Positions 52,001 through 59,489 of a DNA stretch of 64,000 nt are shown in pieces; position 1 is the first letter of the stretch, and each line of letters opens with the position of its first letter. This DNA comes from an uncultured bacterium. Lineage in GTDB: Bacteria > Verrucomicrobiota > Lentisphaeria > Victivallales > UBA1829. The stretch is from assembly GCA_900549415.1 (NCBI GenBank), contig URNX01000012.1, positions 17,552 through 81,551 on the forward strand. Direction: 5' to 3'. The notes under the pieces were generated by a model that saw nothing but the letters and a program-made list of their open reading frames with translations, ran no database searches and was not told the DNA's origin. The position numbers were made by a program, and so were the translations under genes.

Positions 52001-52997
52001 GGATCTTCAGCTCATCGACCGGGGAAGCTTCAAAATGGTCTTTCTGCTGAATATGACGGATACCGTCCACCGCTTCCCCGTCCTCAAACTCTTCCCGAAA
52101 GAAAACACGCCCTTCTACCTCTGCGACGCCGTCCGCCGCGAACTCATTCTTCCGGAACGCGGCGAAACCTGGAGCAAGACGGAACTCGAACGCGGAGTCT
52201 TCCTCATCCTCCCGCCGCAGGAACGCGTTCTGCTCACCCTTCAGGCAGAAAAACCGGAAGGCTTTGCTCCCGTCACTCAGGAGACGATCCGGCAGCGCGC
52301 ACTTCCGCTGAAAAATGCGGATGACCTCCGGACAGCCGAGGAAAATGCACGCCGTGAACAGGTCCGCCGCGAACGCGAAGAGGCCCGGATCTGGCGCGGA
52401 GTCAACACTCAGCAGTGCCGCCCGCTCGACCTCTCGAAGGCTGCAAACATGGCGTTCGCCGATGAGGTTCCCGGCGACAGAAAAGGCGGCTGGTTCGATC
52501 AGGGCAACGTAGATTACGCCGATATGCCGCTGGGGAAAATCCGCGCGGCAGGCGTTCCGTTCACCATTCTCGATCCAGCGCAGAACGGCGGACGCGCGGC
52601 TATCGTTCTCCATGGCACCTTCCGCCCTTACTTCCCCGAATCCGCAAAGGGAATTGAAGTCGGCGGCAAGGTCACGCGCCTTTATTTTCTCCACACTGCC
52701 GGCTGGGGCGACAAGCCCGGAACGCCCGTCCTGATCTACCGCATCCATTACGCCGACGGTTCCTCGCTCGACGTTCCCGTCCGGATGAAGCAGGAGATCA
52801 ACTCATGGGGCGAAATCGAACATCTGCCCGCAGCCAAGCTCGCCGTGGAGCGGACGAACCCGATGAAAAAACATCTCCAGTGTTTCGCATGGACGAACCC
52901 GCATCCGGAAAAAGCGGTCCGTTCACTTGACATCATCTCGCTCAAAACCGGCGCGGTTCCGGCAATCGTCGCAATCACCGCCGAAAACGCAAAATAA
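49074..52997 (+). CDS. Giant secreted multidomain glycosidase, GH42-like
   Basis: A 1307-residue protein with signal peptide (LTLLPLFGAAALGAQ). Residues about 20-200 form a jelly-roll carbohydrate-binding domain (NLWPNPGFETWNREL, KYSLHLKDD), followed by a second beta domain to about 385. A GH-A type barrel runs from about 395 (PDAEIFRQLGFNTYHL): Glu558 in SYELINESNYNC is the probable acid/base and Glu727 in IMNDEYYCARF the probable nucleophile. A Rossmann-like trimerisation-type domain lies at about 825-945 (ALVVPEASYVTAKTIPAVER). The C-terminal module from about 1115, with GVPF at 1160, matches that of the protein at 1011-4961. ATG 49074 follows AAGGAG. It probably begins extracellular breakdown of a beta-galactoside-type glycan. 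Confidence 0.78.
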   Translation: MLKRILTLLPLFGAAALGAQTNLWPNPGFETWNRELDLPGDVAWQWTFRDLNRKRSSFAVLEQSAKEAASGKYSLHLKDDSADRTVSGFGWRVPKPHVYAGKVLDFSIKVKQIQAGRPNTVGIVVVALTKGKPVHAERFIPTAQPTGWEKLNIRLALPADLTGLCIYLMCANHFNTTAEAYFDDAVLTIEEEPSMKQPDRQPVSDYRKEFGTVIRFPQDLPFPWNHEYWGGFSRDGKSQTRYDLKQKTVPLAGIRFRAGRPDRLIDLSAFRPEQVKFSMLASRNARFFLNLYSCDGGKLGAFGFKQGGRPENGMFRYECTLADLKLSAAPSDLSQIFLQFTESLEPGPFEIRECALILPAPAAKLGESAAYRGFIAESGSGNHVWTKDQWTRPELRNGTFYLSGKAMFFMGPLAASYCMDRDFSPKANPLNIQHPAYLRKPDAEIFRQLGFNTYHLCDIIHDRTFTTEFRKERKSSRDFNAGLPGVPSVMDMSIGRTPMLDPEKEERLAQQNPDWHVYIPFCPEHPEVKKYYDRRYRTQAEEALAAGYNVFSYELINESNYNCFCEFNRKAFAEAMKKKYGSLDAVNRAWGTSLKSFDAIAWLPVRDTLETRNDWCEFAAERYVQFLLELKNNIRKVDQRKNVLFTEQLALQNVYSTRGAGMDYRRIADVMDVLTHEGGLRFGNSAARQTGNVMEDAACAENRAYLYVSDLFDAIASPRGKSIMNDEYYCARFDFGKRVPSKRIDMVSALWSELFHGSSGALLYSWDKRFWEYRDFEGAKRNVINGGYKAYSYLNPWNWPPDQLDFGKMFFAELEPYREKLLPNPRKTGESVALFHCYPSMRMEAYGKYSFQQKMFNWHEALLAAQFPLRIVFEEELERGLPDNITALVVPEASYVTAKTIPAVERFIRRGGLVIADSGAFTHDTYGRAVAAPAGKIIRLNAASRESGEAMIAELEHAKVRRHGELSENGKPLRGPDLQLIDRGSFKMVFLLNMTDTVHRFPVLKLFPKENTPFYLCDAVRRELILPERGETWSKTELERGVFLILPPQERVLLTLQAEKPEGFAPVTQETIRQRALPLKNADDLRTAEENARREQVRREREEARIWRGVNTQQCRPLDLSKAANMAFADEVPGDRKGGWFDQGNVDYADMPLGKIRAAGVPFTILDPAQNGGRAAIVLHGTFRPYFPESAKGIEVGGKVTRLYFLHTAGWGDKPGTPVLIYRIHYADGSSLDVPVRMKQEINSWGEIEHLPAAKLAVERTNPMKKHLQCFAWTNPHPEKAVRSLDIISLKTGAVPAIVAITAENAK

Positions 52998-53010
52998 AAA
53001 GGGACAAAAC

Positions 53011-54291
53011 ATGTTCAACACACTCTCCTATCCCGAAATCAAATTCCCGGAAGGCTTCCTCTGGGGCTCCGCCACCGCCGCCCACCAGATCGAGGGCGAT
53101 GACGTCAACTCGCGCGAATGGCATCAGCAGATGAACAATCCCCGCATCGAGAAATCCGGGAAAGCCTGCAACAGCTATCAGCTTTACAAAGAGGATATCG
53201 AGCTGCTCAAATCACTCGGTCATCAGGCGTACCGTCTCTCCATCCCCTGGAGCCGCATCGAACCGTCGGAAGGTGAATTCTGCCAGACCGCAATCGACCA
53301 CTACATCGACCTGCTGAACCGTCTCAAGGAAGCGGGAATCAAAACATTCGTCACTCTTCTGCACGGCAGCTCACCGCAATGGTTCGAGGAACGCGGCGGC
53401 ATGCTCAACCGCGAAAATTTCAGATTCTTCGAACGCTACGTAACCCGCATCGTCAAGGCAATCCACAAATACGTCGACTACTGGATGGTCATCAACGAAT
53501 TCAATATTGCGGGCGGACGTCTCGACGAGGACTACCGGGTACACCGCGCAAACAACCTCATCGCCCATGCCCGCGGCTATCACATCATCAAAACCATGAG
53601 CAATGCGCCCGTCAGTTCCGCCCACGCGCTCCGCGCCGACCTCCCGGCAAACCCGTTCGATAAATTCGACCGCATCTTTGCCGAACTCGACGACTGGAAA
53701 GTCAACGAATTCTTCTTCCACGCCATCCGCACCGGCGAAATCGTCCTGCCGTACATGGACGCTGAATACGTTCCCGAAGTCAAGGATTCTCTCGACTACT
53801 GGGCGATCAACTACTACTGCCGCAACCTCGTCTCCGCACGCAAAAAAACTGCCGACTCCATCTGGTACACCGCAACGCATCAGAAGATGATCGACATGAA
53901 TTTCTATCTTGAGGAATTCTACCCCGAAGGTCTGCTCAACGGGCTTCAGCGCCTGAAAGACAAGCCCGTCTTCATCACCGAAAACGGACTCGCCTGCGAC
54001 GACGACCGCTGGCGCATCCTCAAAATCGCACAGGACCTCGCAGCCGTCTCCGACGCAATCAAAAGCGGAGTCGACGTCCGCGGTTATCTCCACTGGTCGT
54101 TCATGGACAACTTTGAATGGTACACCTTCAAGCCGCGTTTCGGGCTCGTCCACGTCGACTTTGAAACTTTCAGGCGCACGCCGAAGCCGAGCGCATATTT
54201 CTACAAGGAACTCATCGAACGGAACGGATTCGACGGCGAGCTCATCCGCAAATATCTTCCGGACGTCCCCGTCTTCAAACTCTATCAGTAA
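53011..54291 (+). CDS. Glycoside hydrolase family 1 (beta-glucosidase-like)
   Basis: A 426-residue GH1 enzyme, last of the five-gene operon. FLWGSATAAHQIEGDDVNSR, acid/base Glu163 in VINEFN, nucleophile Glu324 in ITENGL and WSFMDNFEW are visible. NEF replaces NEP and TLLHGSSP replaces TLxHWDLP. The start ATG at 53011 follows AAGGGA; the longer frame from 52927 lies within the upstream gene. A weak hairpin followed by eight T residues lies between the stop and the converging galM-like gene. Confidence 0.92.
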   Translation: MFNTLSYPEIKFPEGFLWGSATAAHQIEGDDVNSREWHQQMNNPRIEKSGKACNSYQLYKEDIELLKSLGHQAYRLSIPWSRIEPSEGEFCQTAIDHYIDLLNRLKEAGIKTFVTLLHGSSPQWFEERGGMLNRENFRFFERYVTRIVKAIHKYVDYWMVINEFNIAGGRLDEDYRVHRANNLIAHARGYHIIKTMSNAPVSSAHALRADLPANPFDKFDRIFAELDDWKVNEFFFHAIRTGEIVLPYMDAEYVPEVKDSLDYWAINYYCRNLVSARKKTADSIWYTATHQKMIDMNFYLEEFYPEGLLNGLQRLKDKPVFITENGLACDDDRWRILKIAQDLAAVSDAIKSGVDVRGYLHWSFMDNFEWYTFKPRFGLVHVDFETFRRTPKPSAYFYKELIERNGFDGELIRKYLPDVPVFKLYQ

Positions 54292-54327
54292 AATTCAAGG
54301 GGGCCTCTCTTGAGACTCCCGTTTTTT

Positions 54328-55275
54328 TTACTCAACCGTTATCAAGCTCGCATATTCCGCCGTTTCATGAGCGGGCAGCAGAGCGAAACCGCTGACCTCC
54401 GCCGGAAGCGGAACATTCGGGGCATCCGTCATCCAGCTCATCGGCTCGATGCAGAAGAATCCGCGCGTTCCGCCCTGATTCCAGCACGCGCCATGCGCAT
54501 ATTTTGAATCGAACTCATAACGGACAATTCCGTTTTTCCGGTGAATCCGCGCCGTTCGGTTCGTTTCCGGCTGACGGTACATCGCGGAAAAACCGACGCC
54601 CGAAACACCGCGTTTTCCGGAAAGGACTTCCTCTTCCGTTTCACTCCACGGCCGCACGGAGCCGTCGGGAAGGTGACGGACGGCATCAATCCGCCACGCG
54701 CCTTCCGGACAGTGCGGAACTTCAATGTGCACATTCTCCTCATCGGGCGCAGCAAATGCCGTGTGAAAACCGACGCCGAGCGGAAGCGCGCGGTCTCCGT
54801 CGTTGCGAATCCGCACAAGATGCGTCATTCCGGAAGCACGGATTTCATAGATGATTTCCGCCGTAAACGGACACGGGAAACCGGCAAATTCCGGACGCTC
54901 CGCATCGAAACGATATGCAACGGCAATCCGCAGAAGAGACTCCGTCTCCTCCAGCGATTTCAGTTCGAACTCGCGTCCGATCACAATTCCATGCAATGCG
55001 CAATGCGTATCCGCTTCGTTGACCGCGAAACGGAACTCGCGTCCGTTCGCACGGAACACTCCGTCCTGAATGCGGTTCGGCGGAAAAAGCAGCGGAATGC
55101 CGTAAACCATCGGGCTCTCTTTCAGAGCCTCCTCCGATTCCGGCTGACGCAGGATTTCCATCTGCGTTTTCTTGTGAAAAAGACGGAGCATGTTGCCCGT
55201 CGAGTCCAGAGCAACAACGCCGGCCCACTCCGGAGTTTCAAACCGGAGCCGTTTATTTTCGAGTGTGCAAGACAT
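54328..55275 (-). CDS. Aldose 1-epimerase (mutarotase)-family protein
   Basis: A 315-residue beta-sandwich protein of the galactose mutarotase family. PLLFPPNRIQDGVF carries the N-R sugar-binding pair, LPLGVGFHTAF the catalytic His and FFCIEPMSWMTDAPN the catalytic Glu. Such enzymes interconvert alpha and beta anomers, useful before a sugar dehydrogenase. Its ATG shares one base with the DUF1116 stop (TGATG), so translation is coupled. Of the galM-like branches, it lies closest to those with the E-P-M-(S/T)-x-x-x-(D/N) ending. Confidence 0.88.
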   Translation of the reverse strand: MSCTLENKRLRFETPEWAGVVALDSTGNMLRLFHKKTQMEILRQPESEEALKESPMVYGIPLLFPPNRIQDGVFRANGREFRFAVNEADTHCALHGIVIGREFELKSLEETESLLRIAVAYRFDAERPEFAGFPCPFTAEIIYEIRASGMTHLVRIRNDGDRALPLGVGFHTAFAAPDEENVHIEVPHCPEGAWRIDAVRHLPDGSVRPWSETEEEVLSGKRGVSGVGFSAMYRQPETNRTARIHRKNGIVRYEFDSKYAHGACWNQGGTRGFFCIEPMSWMTDAPNVPLPAEVSGFALLPAHETAEYASLITVE

Positions 55276-56492
55276 CAGCGAAGCGCCTTTTCAAAACAGG
55301 TGAGCGGAGTGCGTGCATAACCGACGCCAATCTGTCCGCCGGTTACGCGGGAGAGAATTCCGCCGTGCATTTTCGGCGTAATTCCGGTTTCAACGGCAAG
55401 TTCCGGAAGAATTCCGGCGGGCGTGCAGCCTTCGGGAATCAGCGGAACGCGGAACAGCGGATTGCGTCCATAGCAGATCTTCGCCATCTCCGCACACTGG
55501 GCGACACCGTCCGCTGGAGTCTCTCCGCGTCCGGCGAGAAGCGCGGGAGCTGCTGCTGCGGCAAGTCCGCCAAGTCCCCACGCCTCAACGTTCGAACTGT
55601 CGCCAAGCCACGGAGCCGCATCCGAAAGCGAATCCGCCGGATTGAAACAGCGCCCCTGAAAGGCCGGAGCCGGAGCCACATGCCAGCGTTCGCCGCGTCC
55701 GCTGATTTTGATTCCGAATTCGTATCCGTTTCCGCACATCGCGGTAACCAGCGTTGCGCCGGGAACATTCGCGGCGGATTTCAGCGACGCCACCGCTGAT
55801 GCGCAGCCGATATGATGCACAAAACGGCGGCAGGAATTCAGCCAGCGCAGAAGCGTCAGGCGCTCCGCATCGGAAAGAGTTGTGTTCATCAGCGGTTCAA
55901 TCAGCGCGGCAAGAAACTGCTTGTCGGTCGCCGCCTGCCGCGTATGCTCGTCGTCACCCATCAGCAGTCCTTCCGCAAAGAGGTCGGCGACACTGATTCC
56001 GCCTGCGGCTTTCAGCGCGGCGTCGAGAAGCGGCGCATATGTTCCTTCGATGCGCTTGAGGTTCTCGCCGACTTCTGCATTGTAAACGCCCCAGCCGCCG
56101 AGCCCGCCGCCCTGTGCGCCCTCAATCGGAGCCGCAACGGCACGTGTTCCGCTGTTTTTTTCGGTAACGATCAGAACCGCCATGGAGTAGGAGGTGATAC
56201 CCGCTCCGGGACCGCCGGAATTCCAGTCGTTCGCACATCCAAGCTCAATTTCGCCGGATTCGATCATGCCGACCGCTTCCTTCTCGTCTTTGGCGAGCCC
56301 TTCGAAGATCGCCGCCCCGACCACCCCCATGCGGTGCGGACCGCGCATGTTTTTATACTCCACCGGAGGTCCGGAATGGAGTATCAGATTCCTTTTGAAC
56401 CCGGGGATTGCCTCCCCTGCCTTCCGGCATCCGTCCAGAACCGGACGCGCCCCGATCAGTTTCTCAAATGCAATTCTGTTTGCTTCCGACAT
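55275..56492 (-). CDS. DUF1116 protein (AllG/YlbE-like)
   Basis: A 405-residue member of DUF1116. Diagnostic parts are NLILHSGPPVEYKNMRGPHR, VVGAAIFEGLAKDE, CANDWNSGGPGAGITSYSM and VTAMCGNGYEFGIKISG. DUF1116 proteins of enterobacteria (YlbE/AllG) form part of an oxamate carbamoyltransferase with FdrA/AllF and AllH. Neither partner nor a carbamate kinase is here; instead the gene is paired with a mutarotase gene and is divergent from a metallo-beta-lactamase-fold gene. So its reaction here may differ. GGAG precedes the start. Confidence 0.85.
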   Translation of the reverse strand: MSEANRIAFEKLIGARPVLDGCRKAGEAIPGFKRNLILHSGPPVEYKNMRGPHRMGVVGAAIFEGLAKDEKEAVGMIESGEIELGCANDWNSGGPGAGITSYSMAVLIVTEKNSGTRAVAAPIEGAQGGGLGGWGVYNAEVGENLKRIEGTYAPLLDAALKAAGGISVADLFAEGLLMGDDEHTRQAATDKQFLAALIEPLMNTTLSDAERLTLLRWLNSCRRFVHHIGCASAVASLKSAANVPGATLVTAMCGNGYEFGIKISGRGERWHVAPAPAFQGRCFNPADSLSDAAPWLGDSSNVEAWGLGGLAAAAAPALLAGRGETPADGVAQCAEMAKICYGRNPLFRVPLIPEGCTPAGILPELAVETGITPKMHGGILSRVTGGQIGVGYARTPLTCFEKALR

Positions 56493-56507
56493 TTTTCAGC
56501 TCCATGC

Positions 56508-56562
56508 TTGAATTATATCATGTTTGATTTTATATTATACACGCATTTGAAACAGAAATCAA
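56508..56562. promoter_or_regulatory. Divergent overlapping promoters with operator candidate, copy B
   Basis: Plus strand: TTGAAT (56508-56513), 17 bases, TATATT (56531-56536). Minus strand: TTGATT (56557-56562), 17 bases, TATAAT (56534-56539). The operator candidate TATATC-ATGTT-TGAT-TTTA (56514-56532) lies across both, so one bound protein could control both operons. Confidence 0.6.
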
Positions 56563-56579
56563 GAGGAGGAAGAAAAATA

Positions 56580-57464
56580 ATGGAAAGATTTGAACCGGTC
56601 AATGAAACAGTCTCACTGCTGAAGACTCCGTTCTGCGGATCGTGGAGCGGCGTTGTGCTGATCCGCCGCACAGACGAAAATATTCTCATCGACTCCGGGG
56701 CTTCCGCGGAAGTCGTCGACGCCGTCCTTGTCCCCGCACTCGCAGAAGAAGGACTGAAGCTTCAGGATCTCACTGTTCTGCTCTGCACGCACACGCACGG
56801 CGACCATGTCGGCGGACACTTCCGCATCAAAGAGCTCTGTCCCGCCCTCCCCTGCGGCGTGCTTGACATCGGAGCGGAAAAACTGCGCGACCCGCTGAAA
56901 TTCAACAAACTCATCCGCGCCCCGTTTCCAAAATTCAGCCCGCCGCCTTCCGCTGGACTGCGCGGCATTGAACCGGACTTCACCTTCCGCGACGGAGAAA
57001 ACGTCCGCGGGCTGAAAGTCATTGCAACGCCCGGACACGATTCCGACTGCGTCTGTTTCCTCGATAAAGCCTCCGGAACGCTCGTCACCGGCGACTCCAT
57101 TCAGGGCAACGGAACCGAGCTGCAGGGATGCGGGCTCTGCATGAATCTTCCCGGCTACCGCTCCGCGCTGCTCCGCCTGATCGCCGAACCCGTGCGAACC
57201 GTTGTTACCGGACACGCCTATCTTCCCTGGCGCCAGGCGGTGATGAAGGGTGAAAATGCCCGGAAAATGCTGAAAGAAGCACTTGAATTAACGGAAAAGT
57301 ACGGTATAATTATGAAGGAAGCGCTCGCGAAGGGAATCACTGACCCGGCGGAGGAGGCGAAGTACCTGATCCGCAGCGTCGGAGGCGTCATGCCGCCGTT
57401 CCTCTTCATGGCGCTGTTTACAGTCAGAGAGTACCGGAAAGAAATGGGATTGCATGTCGAATAA
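56580..57464 (+). CDS. Metallo-beta-lactamase-fold hydrolase
   Basis: A 294-residue protein with the metal site THTHGDHVGG (about residues 69-78), a further TPGHDSDCVCF and TGDS (metal-bridging Asp), and VVTGHAY near the end. The ATG at 56580 follows a strong AGGAGGA site; the longer frame upstream is chance. Related proteins include lactonases and glyoxalase II-like enzymes. With a mutarotase, an SDR and an IlvD/Edd dehydratase around it, a sugar lactonase role is attractive but unproven. It overlaps the ROK gene by 11 bases. Confidence 0.88.
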   Translation: MERFEPVNETVSLLKTPFCGSWSGVVLIRRTDENILIDSGASAEVVDAVLVPALAEEGLKLQDLTVLLCTHTHGDHVGGHFRIKELCPALPCGVLDIGAEKLRDPLKFNKLIRAPFPKFSPPPSAGLRGIEPDFTFRDGENVRGLKVIATPGHDSDCVCFLDKASGTLVTGDSIQGNGTELQGCGLCMNLPGYRSALLRLIAEPVRTVVTGHAYLPWRQAVMKGENARKMLKEALELTEKYGIIMKEALAKGITDPAEEAKYLIRSVGGVMPPFLFMALFTVREYRKEMGLHVE

Positions 57465-58590
57465 CGTCAAAGTCATGGACGCCGTGCGGAACGGCAGAAA
57501 CAATACATCGAAAAAGGATATCCAGCAGCTCACAGGGCTCTCCTGGGGAACCATGTGCAAAGTCACAAACGCGCTGCTGGATCAGGGCTGTCTCTTTGCA
57601 CGCAAGGAGAAGGCCAAAGCCCCGGGGCGTCCCGTCGTTCCGCTCTGCGTCAATCCGGACTGCGCGTATTTCTGCGGAATCGACATCGGATCCGCATTTA
57701 CTAAACTCGTCTTCTGCGACATGAATTTCAACATTCTCTACCGCATGGAGACCGCAACGCCTCCGTACACTTCTCCGGAACAGTTCATCGAATCCGCCGC
57801 GGGCGTTTTTGAATCCGCGCTCGCGGAGAGCGGAATCGACCGGACGAAACTTCACTCGCTCGGCCTCGCAATCTCCGGCAACGTCGATTCGGAAAACGGA
57901 ATCATCGTCTCCGGCGGAAACTTCGGCATGAAATTCGGAGCCAACATCCCCGTTTCCCTGCTCGCCGAACAAATCGCGCTGCCTGTCTACGCAGTCACGA
58001 CTCAGGTCGCCGCGGTCTGCGCAGAATACCGCTTCGGCAAACGCGCGGGATGCGGAAATCTGGTCAGCATCGGACTCGGCGTCGGCATCGGCTCCGGAAT
58101 CGTTGCGAATCATCTGCTGCTCATCAGCCACCCCAAGCGTCCGGTCGGCTACATCGGTCACATCCTCATCCCGGGGAATGAACACATCTGCACCTGCGGA
58201 TTCAAAGGCTGTCTCGAATCCTTCTCCGGCTCGGAAAGCCTTGCGCAGGTCGCACGGGAGCGCCTGCCGGATCACCCCGAACTTCACTCCGCTCCCGCCC
58301 TCGACCGCGCCGCGGAGAAAGGAGTCCCCGAAGCAATCGCGATTCTTGATACCGCCGCCTCATACAACGCCATCGGCATCGCCTCCATGATCCAGCTTTA
58401 CGCCCCGGAAGCCGTCATCTTCTCCGGCGGACAGAGCAAGCCCGACGGCTGGCTTTTCCAGCGCACCATTGAAAAATTCAAAGAAATTCTTCCTCCGGAG
58501 CGCCGCAGCTGTTATCTCGGCATCACCACGCTCGGCGCGCACCAGAGCGCAATCGGCGCCGCACGTCTCGCCTACGAAAAATTCTTCTGA
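57454..58590 (+). CDS. ROK-family transcriptional regulator
   Basis: A 378-residue ROK protein with an N-terminal winged helix (DIQQLTGLSWGTMCKVTNAL), unlike the plain sugar kinases. The ATPase-like fold has FCGIDIGSAFTKLVFCDM, LVSIGLGVGIGSGIV and the zinc motif CTCGFKGCLESF. The usual GExGH reads GYIGH, so the residues needed for sugar phosphorylation look incomplete, in keeping with a pure regulator. Start overlaps the preceding gene. It is a candidate to bind the TATATC-N5-TGAT sites on either side. Confidence 0.9.
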   Translation: MSNNVKVMDAVRNGRNNTSKKDIQQLTGLSWGTMCKVTNALLDQGCLFARKEKAKAPGRPVVPLCVNPDCAYFCGIDIGSAFTKLVFCDMNFNILYRMETATPPYTSPEQFIESAAGVFESALAESGIDRTKLHSLGLAISGNVDSENGIIVSGGNFGMKFGANIPVSLLAEQIALPVYAVTTQVAAVCAEYRFGKRAGCGNLVSIGLGVGIGSGIVANHLLLISHPKRPVGYIGHILIPGNEHICTCGFKGCLESFSGSESLAQVARERLPDHPELHSAPALDRAAEKGVPEAIAILDTAASYNAIGIASMIQLYAPEAVIFSGGQSKPDGWLFQRTIEKFKEILPPERRSCYLGITTLGAHQSAIGAARLAYEKFF

Positions 58591-58606
58591 TTTTTCCGTT
58601 TCCTCC

Positions 58607-58654
58607 TTGCATTTGCTCCGTTGAACGGATATATTTATATCGAATCTGATAAAA
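58607..58654 (+). promoter_or_regulatory. Promoter of the sugar-oxidation operon with operator candidate, copy C
   Basis: TTGCAT (58607-58612), 17 bases, TATATT (58630-58635), directly followed by TATATC-GAATC-TGAT-AAAA (58636-58654). A repressor there would block transcription start. Confidence 0.6.
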
Positions 58655-58673
58655 CATCGAAAAGGAGACTGTC

Positions 58674-59477
58674 ATGAGTGTTAAAGGAAAACGGGTTCTG
58701 ATTACAGGTTCTTCGCATGGAATCGGAGCGGCAACGGCAATCGCATTTGCAAAAGAGGGCTGTTCCATCGGTCTGAACTACAACAGAAATTCCGAAGGCG
58801 CGGAAGCGGTCGCGGAGAAAATCCGGGAACTCGGCGCTCCGGTTGAAATCTACAAGGCGGATGTCGGGCTTTCCGGCGACTGCGAAGCAATGGTCAGCGC
58901 CTTCATTCAGCGGTTCGGCGGAATCGACGTTCTCATAAACAACGCCGGCGGCGCACTCAAAATTCCGCGCGGTGAGTTCATCGACATGCCCGTTCAATAC
59001 TGGAACGATCAGATCAATCTGAACCTCAACGCCGCCGCATACACCTCCCGCATCGCCGTCCGGAATATGATCGAAAACAAAGTGCGCGGAAAAATCATCA
59101 ACGTCAGCTCGATCCACAGCCTCGTCACCTGGGTCAAACGCAAAATGCTCCCCTACTGCGCAGGCAAAGCCGGACTCAACATGTTCACCAAGGCCCTCGC
59201 CTGCGAAGTCGCCAAATACGGAATCAACGTAAACTGCATCGCCCCGGGCTTCATCATGACCAAACTCTCCGCGCGTTACTCCGAAGCGGATATGAACGCG
59301 TTCCTCCGCAAAATCCCCGCAGGACGCCTCGGAACCGTCGACGACATCACCCCCATGATGCTCTTCCTCGCAGACGATGAAAAATCCGCGTTCATCACCG
59401 GACAGACCTTCCCCATCGACGGCGGACAGTCCATCGACGGCGGAATCGACGCCATGCTCTACGAATACGAAAAATAA
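58674..59477 (+). CDS. Short-chain dehydrogenase/reductase (probable sugar dehydrogenase)
   Basis: A 267-residue classical SDR: VLITGSSHGIGAATAIAF (TGxxxGIG), NNAGGAL, the catalytic Ser in NVSSIHS and Tyr-x3-Lys in YCAGKAGL, and NCIAPGFIMTKLS. The C-terminus ends GGQSIDGGIDAMLYEYEK. AAGGAG precedes the start. In an operon with an IlvD/Edd dehydratase (12-base gap), it probably oxidises a sugar to its lactone or acid, or reduces a keto sugar acid. Confidence 0.88.
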   Translation: MSVKGKRVLITGSSHGIGAATAIAFAKEGCSIGLNYNRNSEGAEAVAEKIRELGAPVEIYKADVGLSGDCEAMVSAFIQRFGGIDVLINNAGGALKIPRGEFIDMPVQYWNDQINLNLNAAAYTSRIAVRNMIENKVRGKIINVSSIHSLVTWVKRKMLPYCAGKAGLNMFTKALACEVAKYGINVNCIAPGFIMTKLSARYSEADMNAFLRKIPAGRLGTVDDITPMMLFLADDEKSAFITGQTFPIDGGQSIDGGIDAMLYEYEK

Positions 59478-59489
59478 GGAGGCTCACCC

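Noticed and set aside
50727..52748. Long minus-strand frame (673 codons) opposite the giant glycosidase gene
   Set aside because: The plus strand carries recognisable catalytic and C-terminal module motifs; the minus frame has none.
54292..54330. Terminator between the last GH1 gene and the galM-like gene
   Set aside because: There is a run of eight T residues, but the stem before it is short and interrupted; mentioned only in the GH1 entry.
55812..56580. Long upstream extension of the metallo-beta-lactamase-fold gene
   Set aside because: The extension lies opposite the DUF1116 gene; AGGAGGA and the ATG at 56580 mark the true start.
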